DNA of 64,000 bases from Pseudomonas ovata. GTDB taxonomy: Bacteria > Pseudomonadota > Gammaproteobacteria > Pseudomonadales > Pseudomonadaceae. Positions 42,876 through 50,955 of the stretch are shown piece after piece. Position numbers and translations under genes: made by a program. The notes below the pieces were generated by a model that was not told the origin of the DNA, searched no databases, and was given only the letters and a program-made list of their open reading frames with translations. Location of the stretch: positions 248,001-312,000 of the forward strand of contig NZ_QFFU01000002.1 in NCBI RefSeq assembly GCF_003131185.1, in the 5' to 3' direction. Positions within the stretch are counted from its first letter, which is position 1. Every line of letters begins with the position of its first letter.

Positions 42876-45035
42876 ATGAATAAAAGAAACGCCGCTACGG
42901 CGCTGCTGCTGGGCGCCTGCAATATCGCGTGGGCGCAGGAGGCAGCGCTGCAGCTCGACCCCCTGAGGATTGAGGCCGGCCGGGAATACCCTTCGGGGCT
43001 GAGCCTGGATCAACCGATCAGGACCGGGTCGCGCCTGGGGTTGAGTGCCCGCGAAACACCAGCCTCAGTGAGCGTGGCTGATCGGGCCGTGATCGAGCAG
43101 CGTGGTGCCAGGGACACTCAGGAGATCATCAATGCCATGACCGGGGTCAATGCCTCGGCCAATCCCGGTTACGGCGGCTTCGTGTCCTATCGGGGCTTTA
43201 CCCAGAACCAGATCACCCAGCTGTATAACGGCATCAACCTGGGCTACAGCAGCGCCACGCGCCCGATCGACGCCTGGCTGGTCGAGCGTATCGAACTGAT
43301 CGGCGGGCCCTCGAGCTTTCTGTATGGCGCCGGTGCCGTCGGCGGATCAATCAACACGATCAGCAAGCTGGCCGGTCGTGAGACGCAACAACTTGAAGGG
43401 CGCGTGCGCTATGGCCGTTTCGATGATTCGGAAATAGCCGCAGGCTTCAATCAGGCGCTGGGCGATCCTGCGACCGAGCCCCGGCATTTCCTGCGCATGG
43501 ATTTCAGCCGCGGCCGCGACAATGGCTACATCGACCGCAATACCCGGCAAACCGACAGTTTCGCGGCCTCGTTGCTCAGCGACCTGACCCCGGACCTCAG
43601 TCACACCCTGGCGCTGGAATATCTGGAAGACAAGGAAGACAACCCCTATTGGGGCTCGCCAATCCTCAACCCGGTCGGTCGCAGCATGAGAATCGACAAA
43701 CAGCGCCGGTTTGAAAACTACAACGCCGACGACGGGCGCTACGAGCAACGCGTGCGCTGGTTGCGCTCGATCATCGACTATCAACTGGCGACTGACACAA
43801 GCCTGCAGAACACCCTGTACCACTACGACGCCCAGCGTGATTACCGCAACCTGGAGAACTACCGCTACAACGCCGACAATTCACAGGTGATCCGTTCCGG
43901 CGCCTATTTGCAACGGCATGAACAGACCGTCTTGGGCAATCGCCTGGAAGTGCAGCACGAGCAGGCTCTGTTCGGACGGCGCAGCCAGTGGGCGGTGGGG
44001 CTCGATTACTCGGTCATGCGCCAGGACCTGTACCCCACCAACGGTTCGACGTCCGACACTGTGGACCCGGATCATTTCGATGCGGGGCGTTTCCACGACC
44101 TGCCGGGAATGGACAATGGCCTGAAAAAACAGCGCAGGCACGAAATCACCACCCAGGCGCTGTTCATTGAAAACCGCCTGGAACTGACCGAACGCCTGGC
44201 CTTGCTCACCGGCTTGCGTTACGACCACCTGGACATGGAAGTGAGCAATTACGGCGCGGTCTCGGCAACCAGTCCGGCCTGGTTCGAGCGACGTTGGGAG
44301 CCACTCAGCGGCCGGGTCGGGCTGCTGTATGCCTTCAGCCCGAGCGCCAATGCCTACGTGCAATACAGCACCAGTGCCGATCTGCCGGCCGGGTCGCTGG
44401 CCTCGGCCACGTACTCCAATGTCGGCCTGTTCGACCTGTCCAAGGGCGAGCAATGGGAGGTCGGCAGCAAGTTCGATTTCCTTGATGGCCGGGCCTCGGC
44501 CACCGCTGCGCTGTACCAGATCGTGCGGCGCGACTTTGCCGTGCGTGACTCGGTCAATCCTGACCTGACCGTGCAGGCCGGGCAACAGACCTCACGCGGC
44601 ATCGAACTGGCCGGCAAGCTGCAGGTGACGCCGCGCTTGCTGGCCGAAGCCAACTACACCTGGGTCGATGCGCAGTACGACCGGTTCAACGAGGCCGTGG
44701 GCGGGGTGTCCGTCTCGCGCAAGGGCAACACCCCGACCAACGTACCGGACAGCGTGGCCAACCTCTGGCTGACCTACCGCCTGGCGGATGACTGGCAAGT
44801 GGGCGCCGACGGGCGCCATGTGGCCTCGGTCTATGCCGACAACGCCAATACCCTCAAGGCGCCGTCGTACACCTTGTGGGGCGCCTTTGCGCGTTACCGG
44901 CTCGATGAACACACGGCCATCACCGCCCGGGTACGCAACCTGACCGATGAGCTGTACGCCCGGCAGGCCTATGCCAGCCAGTACTACATGGGTGAGCCGC
45001 GCAGCCTGGACCTGTCTGTAGACCTGCGTTTCTGA
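42876..45035 (+). CDS. TonB-dependent receptor 1
   Basis: A 719-residue outer-membrane receptor. A short signal peptide (MNKRNAATALLLGACNIAWAQ) is followed by a plug domain (ETPASVSVADRAVIEQRGA; NPGYGGFVSYRGFTQNQITQLYNGINLG; YGAGAVGGSINTISK) and a 22-strand barrel ending in SLDLSVDLRF with terminal Phe. No N-terminal signalling domain is present, so no FecIR-type control is expected. The substrate is not clear; proximity to DUF2946 genes suggests a metal complex. Confidence 0.92.
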   Translation: MNKRNAATALLLGACNIAWAQEAALQLDPLRIEAGREYPSGLSLDQPIRTGSRLGLSARETPASVSVADRAVIEQRGARDTQEIINAMTGVNASANPGYGGFVSYRGFTQNQITQLYNGINLGYSSATRPIDAWLVERIELIGGPSSFLYGAGAVGGSINTISKLAGRETQQLEGRVRYGRFDDSEIAAGFNQALGDPATEPRHFLRMDFSRGRDNGYIDRNTRQTDSFAASLLSDLTPDLSHTLALEYLEDKEDNPYWGSPILNPVGRSMRIDKQRRFENYNADDGRYEQRVRWLRSIIDYQLATDTSLQNTLYHYDAQRDYRNLENYRYNADNSQVIRSGAYLQRHEQTVLGNRLEVQHEQALFGRRSQWAVGLDYSVMRQDLYPTNGSTSDTVDPDHFDAGRFHDLPGMDNGLKKQRRHEITTQALFIENRLELTERLALLTGLRYDHLDMEVSNYGAVSATSPAWFERRWEPLSGRVGLLYAFSPSANAYVQYSTSADLPAGSLASATYSNVGLFDLSKGEQWEVGSKFDFLDGRASATAALYQIVRRDFAVRDSVNPDLTVQAGQQTSRGIELAGKLQVTPRLLAEANYTWVDAQYDRFNEAVGGVSVSRKGNTPTNVPDSVANLWLTYRLADDWQVGADGRHVASVYADNANTLKAPSYTLWGAFARYRLDEHTAITARVRNLTDELYARQAYASQYYMGEPRSLDLSVDLRF

Positions 45036-45166
45036 GCCTTGCGAACTGACCGGTTCAAGGCCGCGCCTGACGGCGTGCCTTGTCCTGTGACCTGAACACA
45101 TTAATGGCGTTGACGTGCGGCCCGCCTGGCCGCGCGTGCAACGCAGGTTTTGCCAAGGAATTCGTT

Positions 45167-47257
45167 ATGCATAAGCACATTCACACCCTGCAGCCAGGCC
45201 GCCACTGGCCATCGATCAGCGTTTCGGCCGGGCCGGCGGTCCTGGGCTGTCTGTTCATGATGACGCCGCTCAGCCAGGCCCTGGCTGAAACCCTGGCCCG
45301 CGAAGGCTCGGTCGTCACCCTCGGCGCCGTGACCGTCAGCGGCGACCCGAGCGGACCGCTGGCCAGCCGCAACATTCTCAGTTCGGTGGATGTGGTCGGC
45401 GCCGACCTGCTGCAACAGCAGCCGGTGCAATACAGTTGGGAGTTGTTCAACCGGGTGCCGGGGGTAATGCTCACCCAATTCAACCAGGGCACCACCTCGG
45501 GCAAGCTGTCGTTTCGCGGCTTCAACGGCGAGGGCGAGGTCAATGCCGTCAAGCTGCTGATCGACGGCATCCCGAGCAACACCAACGACGGCAACATGCC
45601 GTTCATCGACATGGTGTTCCCGCTGGAAATCGACAGCATCGAGGTGGTACGCGGCACCAACGACCCACGCTATGGGCTGCATAACATCGCCGGCAACGCC
45701 ACGATCAACACGCGCCAGGGCGGCAACGACGGCACGTTGCGATTGCGCTACGGCAGCTTCGACACCCGCGAGGTGCAACTGGTCAAAGGCCTGGAGTCAG
45801 GCAACTGGAGCCAGAACTACGCCCTGAGCTACCAGGGCAGCGAAGGCTACCGCCAGCATGCCGACGCCGAGCGCCTGAGCTTCGCCGGCAAGTGGTTCTA
45901 CACCGCCGATGACGCGTCATGGCGCGCCGGGTTGATTGCCCGGCACTACACGGTCGATGCCGACGAAGCCGGTTACCTGAGCCGCCGCGACAGCCATGAC
46001 CGGCCGCGCCAGTCCTACGCCAACAACGCCACTGACACCGGTGAGCGCGAAATGAACCAGCTCAGCCTGCACCTTGACGCCAGCCTCAGCGACGACCTGA
46101 GCTGGGCCGGCAAGGCGTACGTCAACACCTTCGAGGATCGGCGCTGGACCCAGTACTGGCGCACCTCGGCACAGCAGGAACGCTACAGCGACGAAACCCA
46201 GTATGGCGCCCTGAGCAGCCTGACCTGGCGCCCGCAGGTCGACTTCCTGCACGGGTTTGCCCTGGAAGGCGGCGCCGAGGTGCAGCGCCAGGAAAACCAG
46301 AGCCTGCGCTACCGCACGCTGTTGCGCACCCGCACCGCGCAGACCCGCGACCAGACCTTCGATCTGAATATCTATGGCGTCTATGTGCAGGCGGTCATCG
46401 AGCCGGTCGAGTCGCTGAAGATCATCCCGGCCCTGCGCGTCGATAAGCTGTACGGCGGCTATCGCAATGACCTGAGTGGCGAGCACGCCGGGGTCAACGA
46501 CTACGGACTGATTCGCCAGCCGAAGATCAGCGTGGTCTGGTCGCCGTGGGAGCAGGCCAGCCTGTATGCCAACTGGGGACGCAGCTACCAGGTGGGCGTG
46601 GGCTCGGCTGCTTATCGCCTGGCCAGCCAGCAGGATGACCTCAAGCCCTCGATCAACGACGGCTGGGAGGCCGGGCTGAAGTTTCGCCCGGCCGCCTGGA
46701 TCGACGGCCGTATTGCCTATTGGCAGCAGAAAGCCTCGGACGAAGTGCAGCGCAAGCTCAACGATGCGGTAGGCGATGCCGAGAACGTCGGCCAGACCCT
46801 GCGCAAGGGCTGGGATGTGCAAGTCAATCTTTACCCCACCACTGACACACGCCTGTGGCTGTCGTATTCGCGGCAGTTCTCGAAAATCCTCAAGCCCAAC
46901 CCCAACCTGCCGGCCAGCGAAGGCCAGGAAATGGACCACGTACCCCATCACCTGTATGCCGTCGGCACCACCTGGCAAGCCACCCCCAGGCTGCAACTGT
47001 CGGCCTGGGCCAACGGCCAGAGCGACTACTACCTGGAACGCACCAACAGCACCGGCACGTTCGGCGACTACGCGCTGCTCAACCTGGGCGCGACCTACCC
47101 GTTGACCCCGCAGCTCAGTGTCGATGTGCAGGCCAGGAACATCACCGATCGCTACTCCGAATACGCTTGGTACGACGACACCGCCGGCGTGCGCCAGTCA
47201 CTGCATGCGGCAGGCGATGGCCGTGCGGTATACGCTGGCCTGACCCTGGATTTCTAA
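45167..47257 (+). CDS. TonB-dependent receptor 2
   Basis: A 696-residue receptor with a longer signal region (SAGPAVLGCLFMMTPLSQALAE). The plug contains WELFNRVPGVML, SFRGFNGEGEVNAVKLLIDGIPSN and VVRGTNDPRYGLHNIAGNATINTRQG, and the barrel ends GLTLDF. AAGGAA precedes the ATG at 45167. The 131-bp gap from the first receptor has no recognised site. The pair is unlike in sequence, so they probably take different ligands or forms of one ligand. Confidence 0.92.
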   Translation: MHKHIHTLQPGRHWPSISVSAGPAVLGCLFMMTPLSQALAETLAREGSVVTLGAVTVSGDPSGPLASRNILSSVDVVGADLLQQQPVQYSWELFNRVPGVMLTQFNQGTTSGKLSFRGFNGEGEVNAVKLLIDGIPSNTNDGNMPFIDMVFPLEIDSIEVVRGTNDPRYGLHNIAGNATINTRQGGNDGTLRLRYGSFDTREVQLVKGLESGNWSQNYALSYQGSEGYRQHADAERLSFAGKWFYTADDASWRAGLIARHYTVDADEAGYLSRRDSHDRPRQSYANNATDTGEREMNQLSLHLDASLSDDLSWAGKAYVNTFEDRRWTQYWRTSAQQERYSDETQYGALSSLTWRPQVDFLHGFALEGGAEVQRQENQSLRYRTLLRTRTAQTRDQTFDLNIYGVYVQAVIEPVESLKIIPALRVDKLYGGYRNDLSGEHAGVNDYGLIRQPKISVVWSPWEQASLYANWGRSYQVGVGSAAYRLASQQDDLKPSINDGWEAGLKFRPAAWIDGRIAYWQQKASDEVQRKLNDAVGDAENVGQTLRKGWDVQVNLYPTTDTRLWLSYSRQFSKILKPNPNLPASEGQEMDHVPHHLYAVGTTWQATPRLQLSAWANGQSDYYLERTNSTGTFGDYALLNLGATYPLTPQLSVDVQARNITDRYSEYAWYDDTAGVRQSLHAAGDGRAVYAGLTLDF

Positions 47258-47274
47258 GGCCGCGCGGTCTGATG

Positions 47275-47415
47275 GTAGGAGCGCGCTTGCCCGCGCCCGG
47301 CTGCGTCAGCAGCCGTAAATTTTCAGCGTTTCGCAGATTTACAGCCGTAAATTTGTGACGTTTCGCAGATTTTGCGAGCGCTAACGCACTCGGTCGCGGG
47401 CAAGCGCGCTCCTAC
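47275..47415. repeat. REP-bounded element C with two 32-bp units
   Basis: The left arm GTAGGAGCGCGCTTGCCCGC and right arm GGTCGCGGGCAAGCGCGC...CTAC are inverted. Two 32-bp units in reverse orientation lie between (47307-47338 and 47339-47370), both ending CGTTTCGCAGAT. Confidence 0.78.
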
Positions 47416-47463
47416 GACAGTCCGGTATTTGTGGCGTGCCGGTGTTGGGCCGGCGGCACCCGG

Positions 47464-47775
47464 CTAAAGCGATTGCAGAAAATCCAGCAAGGCCTCGCGG
47501 CTTTCGTGTGGCATGGCCTGGACCTTCTCCCGGGCAGGCTGCGCTTCGCCGCCGTGCCAGAGGATCGCCTACAGCAGGTTGCGGGCGCGGCCGTCGTGCA
47601 GAAAGCGGGTATGGCCGTTGACGGTCTGCGTCAGCCCGATGCCCCAGCATGGAAAACGCATCGGCATCGGTGCGCATGACGGTGGTACCGCCGCCTGCGC
47701 GCTCTTCGCCGGAGTCCACCACGGCCACCTGATCAGGCCCAGCATCCCCGGCACGCCCCTGAGGCCGTTATTCAT
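47464..47775 (-). pseudogene. Remnant of a DUF1111 di-heme oxidoreductase
   Basis: On the minus strand WGIGLTQTVNGHTRFLHDG RARNLL runs into an in-frame TAG and then continues as AILWHGGEAQPAREKVQA and MPHESREALLDFLQSL before its stop (47464). This is the usual C-terminus of the DUF1111 (di-heme) family, where the stop replaces a Glu (LLEAILWHGG). Upstream sequence to about 47775 is frameshifted or scrambled, and the heme-binding parts are absent. It lies between REP elements C and D. Confidence 0.78.
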
Positions 47776-47800
47776 GAGCATTGTCCTTGCATTGCGCGGT

Positions 47801-48004
47801 GTAGGAGCGCGCTTGCCCGCGACCGAGTGCGCTAGCGCTCGCAAAATCTGCGAAACGCTGAAAATTTACGGCTGTGAATCTGCGAAACGTTACAAATTTA
47901 CGGCTGTGAATCTGCGAAACGCTGAAAATTTACGACTGTAAATCTGCGAAACGCTGCAAATTTACGACTGCTGCGCAGCCGGTCGCGGGCAAGCGCGCTC
48001 CTAC
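47801..48004. repeat. REP-bounded element D with four 32-bp units
   Basis: The inverted arms GTAGGAGCGCGCTTGCCCGC and GCGGGCAAGCGCGCTCCTAC enclose four tandem 32-bp units in the opposite orientation to element C. Confidence 0.8.
47846..47973 (+). repeat. Four tandem 32-bp units inside element D
   Basis: Units start at 47846, 47878, 47910 and 47942; each begins ATCTGCGAAACG and contains AATTTACG(G/A)CTG. Differences between units are few (CTGAAA versus TTACAA; GGCTGTGA versus GACTGTAA or GACTGCTG). They are contiguous with no spacers. Confidence 0.85.
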
Positions 48005-48021
48005 CGGGGGCAATTCAAGCG

Positions 48022-48309
48022 TTAGTCCGACATCAGGGTGATCACGGCCTTGAAGTCCTCGGCCGTGCAGTCCATGCACAATCCGCGCGGCGGCATGCCG
48101 TTGTAGCCTTCGGTCACATGCAGCACCAGCGTGTCCATGCCCTGCGCCAGGCGGGGCTGCCACGCCTCGGCATCGCCTGTGCGCGGGGCAGTGGACTGGC
48201 CGTTGTGGCACAGGCTGCAGGTACGATCAAAGATTTCCTGAGGGGGTTGCGCGGCCTGAACCGCGCCGGCCAGACCATTGAGCAATGCAAGCAAAACGAA
48301 GGGTTTCAT
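48022..48309 (-). CDS. Small c-type cytochrome (c5-like)
   Basis: A 95-residue exported protein. A signal peptide (MKPFVLLALLNGLAGAVQA) precedes the heme motif CSLCH (C31, C34, H35), a Met ligand candidate in NGMPPRG and a second CxxC (LCMDC) typical of cytochrome c5-type proteins. Periplasmic electron carrier. It adjoins the DUF1111 remnant, another heme-protein relic, so it may be a survivor of a decayed respiratory gene set. A GTG one codon upstream is a possible alternative start. Confidence 0.86.
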   Translation of the reverse strand: MKPFVLLALLNGLAGAVQAAQPPQEIFDRTCSLCHNGQSTAPRTGDAEAWQPRLAQGMDTLVLHVTEGYNGMPPRGLCMDCTAEDFKAVITLMSD

Positions 48310-48503
48310 CACGAGGGCGTGGCCTGAGTGTCGCGGCGCTACAGGTTAAGAAGGCGTGCCGCCTCACTCAACTGCGACGCCCGGCCACAGAGCTGCAAGG
48401 TGCAGGCCTGTATCAAGCGGGAAGGCATCGGTGCGGCGGAGTGTCGCGTGAGTGCCAGCAACAACGGCTCCAGGCACAGTGAGCCATAGGCGCTTGCGCA
48501 TGC

Positions 48504-48647
48504 TTAACCGGTAACAGTCAGGCCTGGCTTGACGACAAGACTTGCATCGCCGGTATAGAACGTCATCAGGTCGTCGAAGCGCTCGGAAGTAATGGCGCGG
48601 TCGGCTGCCTGGACAGTCTCTTTGAGGTGTCGGGTCAATGCGTCCAC
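48504..48647 (-). pseudogene. Truncated NTF2-like (SnoaL/YybH type) protein
   Basis: A 47-codon frame with GTG start and AGGAG upstream reads LTRHLKETVQAADRAIT and FDDLMTFYTGDASLVVKPG before TAA. This is the N-terminal third of nuclear transport factor 2-like proteins of about 130 residues, whose text continues after the Lys/Gly that the stop replaces. The fold cannot be completed, so it is listed as a remnant. Confidence 0.65.
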
Positions 48648-48686
48648 TGTGGCTCTCCTGATCAGGCCTTGACAGCGGAAATGAAA

Positions 48687-48709
48687 AACCCCGCTGTCGA
48701 GGCGGGGTT
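48687..48709 (-). terminator. Rho-independent terminator after the SDR operon
   Basis: AACCCCGC and GCGGGGTT form an 8-bp stem with a short loop. On the minus strand it is followed by TTTTTCAT. It lies about 115 bp after the SDR stop, at the end of the cupin-MFS-porin-SDR operon. Confidence 0.75.
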
Positions 48710-48824
48710 TGGCATTTCATGCACAGGCCGTCCTCTATCCGGAGAAGGCCATAATTGAATGAGTGCGTAACAAGCGGTAACTGTTCATGGCTTCAATCTG
48801 GATCAAGACGTGTAAAAGCGCAAC

Positions 48825-49559
48825 TCAGATAGCCGTCGTCAGGTACCCCCCATCCACCGGCAGCACCACACCGTTGACGAACGAAGCGGCATCGGATGCC
48901 AGGAAAGCAATCACCTTGGCCACTTCTTCGGCACTGCCGAAGCGCTGCATGGGCGTGCGCGACAGCAGGCGGTCGATCCGTGGCTGGTCGTCGATTTTCG
49001 CCAGCAGCGGGGTGGTGATCCAGCCGGGTGCCACGGCGTTGACCCGGATATGATCCGGGGCATAGGCCTCGGCCAGGGACTTGGTGAGCTGCACGATGCC
49101 GCCCTTGGCCGCCGAATACGCCACCAGCTTGCCGCCGCCGAAGTAGGAAAACATCGAGGCGATGTTAATGATCGAGCCACCTTGGCGGGCCAGCAACGGG
49201 TGCGCCAGGTTGATCAGGCGGTAGACCGCGCCCAGTTGCACCGACAGCACCTGGTTGAAGGCCTCCCACTCCATCTCCTTGTCACCCAGCGTTCCGCCGG
49301 CGGCCGGCACCAGGATATCGAGCCGGTCCAGGCTCTGGATCACGCGCTTGAGCGCTTCATCGTCGGTGACATTCACTTCACGCAGGTCCAGTTGCACATC
49401 ATCGGCCACCACAGTGGCCTCGGCACCCAGCCCGATGGCTATTACGCGTGCGCCATGCCGGGCCAGGTACTCGGCGGTCGCCTGGCCGATGCCGGAGGTG
49501 CCGCCGCTGACGAGCGCGACCTTGCCTGCAAACAGAGTGCTGATAAACATGCTTGTCAT
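48825..49559 (-). CDS. SDR family oxidoreductase
   Basis: A 244-residue classical SDR with SGGTSGIGQATA as cofactor loop, PAAGG in place of NNAG, S in NIASMFS, and YSAAKGG with catalytic Tyr/Lys, ending FVNGVVLPVDGGY. It closes an operon that starts with a cupin dioxygenase, followed by an MFS importer and a porin. Its substrate is therefore probably a product of, or precursor for, that catabolic step. GAGG precedes the ATG at 49559; an internal ATG three codons later is possible. Confidence 0.9.
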   Translation of the reverse strand: MTSMFISTLFAGKVALVSGGTSGIGQATAEYLARHGARVIAIGLGAEATVVADDVQLDLREVNVTDDEALKRVIQSLDRLDILVPAAGGTLGDKEMEWEAFNQVLSVQLGAVYRLINLAHPLLARQGGSIINIASMFSYFGGGKLVAYSAAKGGIVQLTKSLAEAYAPDHIRVNAVAPGWITTPLLAKIDDQPRIDRLLSRTPMQRFGSAEEVAKVIAFLASDAASFVNGVVLPVDGGYLTTAI

Positions 49560-49598
49560 TGCCTCATGGGGTCAGAAAAAGTCGTTGGGACGAGCGGT

Positions 49599-50867
49599 TT
49601 ACAGGCCCAGTACCGAGCCTATGTCCAGTGCAAATTGCACGCCCACTACAAAGCCGTCGTTGCTCAGTTGCGCAGCGCCTGGGTTGTAGTAGTTGTCGGG
49701 GTTGATCACGTATTGCACGCTGGGCTCGATGGACAAGTAGCGCGTCAGGGCGAAATGGCCGTTGGCTTCCAGGGCATAGACGTTGCGCTCACCCAGCTCG
49801 GGGTCGCCACCGGCGGCCGTGCGCAGGCGTTGCTGGAACTGCAGCTGGTGCGAATTGACCTGCAGGTAGCTGGCCTTGACGTTGAGCTTGTCCTGGGGCC
49901 GGTCAAAGGGTGCGAGGTAGGTCAGGCCGGCCTCGGCGAAGTGGCTGAACGGTTGTTTCTTATCGGCCGCCGCCGACAACGAGCCGAAGGCTTGCAGCCC
50001 TTGCTGGCCACCACGCCACAGCGTCTGGCGAAACTTGAAGAAGCCGCCGGCGGTGCCGTGTTGGTTGTCACCGGTCAACGGATCGAACTGCCGGGCGGAG
50101 TTGAAGTAGGCGTTGAGTTCGTACTGGGTGGTGGCATCGCCCGGCTTGCTGCCAATGCCGACTAGAAAGCTCGTGCCGCTGGCATCGTCGGTGCTGAAGT
50201 CCAGACCCTTGCGCTTTTTCAGGTAATCCACCGGGTTGGACTCGAAGGCACCGGCATGCACGTACAGGCTGGGGCTCGGTTGATACTTCATATAACCGCC
50301 CCAGGCACCAAAGGGCGGCGGCAGTACGCCGCTTGAGGCATCCAGGATCGGGTCGTTGCAGGTCAGTGCCGATTCACAGTTATAGATGTAGAAATACCGC
50401 CGGGCGTTGGTGCGGCCGATATGCAGGTCGAGCTGGCCGTCGAATGCCTTTTGCTCGAGCGTCAGCAGGCTCAACTGGTTGCTGGCGATGTCGTTGTGCA
50501 GCGGGGCGCCGGCGAAGTAGCTGCCGGCAGCGCCTTGCCAGTGGTTGGCTGTCGGCTGGCCGGTGCCGTTGTCGAGGATGAACACGGTTTGCTCAAAGTG
50601 CAGTGCGGCACCTTCCAGGCCTGCAAGCGTGCCCAGGTTGATGTCTGCGCCGAGGTACAGGTTGCCGCTGTTGCCGAAGCTGTGAGGGCGAGTGCCAGTG
50701 TCGAGGTTCTTCATCGAAATATTGGTGAGCAGCACATGGGGCGTGATGCCCTGGCTGGCCAGTTGCTCGCCCAGGTCGGCCAGCGGACCTTCACGGTCCT
50801 GGGCCAACACCGGGGATGAAGCGGATACCACGAGCAACAGGGTGCACAAACGATTGACTGGGATCAT
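49599..50867 (-). CDS. OprB-like carbohydrate-selective porin
   Basis: A 422-residue outer-membrane protein with signal peptide (MIPVNRLCTLLLVVSASSPVLAQ) and the OprB-type barrel: GNLYLGADINLGTLAGLEGAALHFEQ, IGRTNARRYFYIYNCESALTCNDP, PFGAWGGYMKYQPS and a C-terminal VVGVQFALDIGSVLGL. Members let sugars or small aromatic compounds cross the outer membrane. It lies between MFS and SDR genes on the same strand with gaps of 88 and 39 bp, so it supplies the outer-membrane step for this catabolic set. Confidence 0.88.
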   Translation of the reverse strand: MIPVNRLCTLLLVVSASSPVLAQDREGPLADLGEQLASQGITPHVLLTNISMKNLDTGTRPHSFGNSGNLYLGADINLGTLAGLEGAALHFEQTVFILDNGTGQPTANHWQGAAGSYFAGAPLHNDIASNQLSLLTLEQKAFDGQLDLHIGRTNARRYFYIYNCESALTCNDPILDASSGVLPPPFGAWGGYMKYQPSPSLYVHAGAFESNPVDYLKKRKGLDFSTDDASGTSFLVGIGSKPGDATTQYELNAYFNSARQFDPLTGDNQHGTAGGFFKFRQTLWRGGQQGLQAFGSLSAAADKKQPFSHFAEAGLTYLAPFDRPQDKLNVKASYLQVNSHQLQFQQRLRTAAGGDPELGERNVYALEANGHFALTRYLSIEPSVQYVINPDNYYNPGAAQLSNDGFVVGVQFALDIGSVLGL

Positions 50868-50955
50868 GATCGAGAACTCATTTATTGTTGTTGTAGTGAG
50901 CAAGGGGGCGTGCGAGGTGTCGGTGCCGGCCCGTGCACCCCGCTTTATGCAGGGC

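Larger units (their letters stand above)
48310..48824. other. Decayed intergenic region between cytochrome and SDR
   Basis: Contains a truncated NTF2-like frame (48504-48647) and the SDR terminator (48687-48709). After the NTF2 stop the same minus-strand frame stays open for about 54 codons to a TAG at 48339, with text such as LIQACTLQLCGRASQLSEAA that was not assigned. No intact gene was recognised. Confidence 0.5.

Noticed and set aside
47846..47973. CRISPR array suspected from regular 32-bp repeats
   Set aside because: The units are contiguous without spacers, have unit-to-unit variation and lie inside REP arms; no cas gene is present.
48364..48720. Minus-strand frame of 118 codons over the SDR terminator and NTF2 remnant
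   Set aside because: It spans a strong terminator hairpin and is Arg/Pro-rich; the neighbouring frame carries the NTF2-like text instead.
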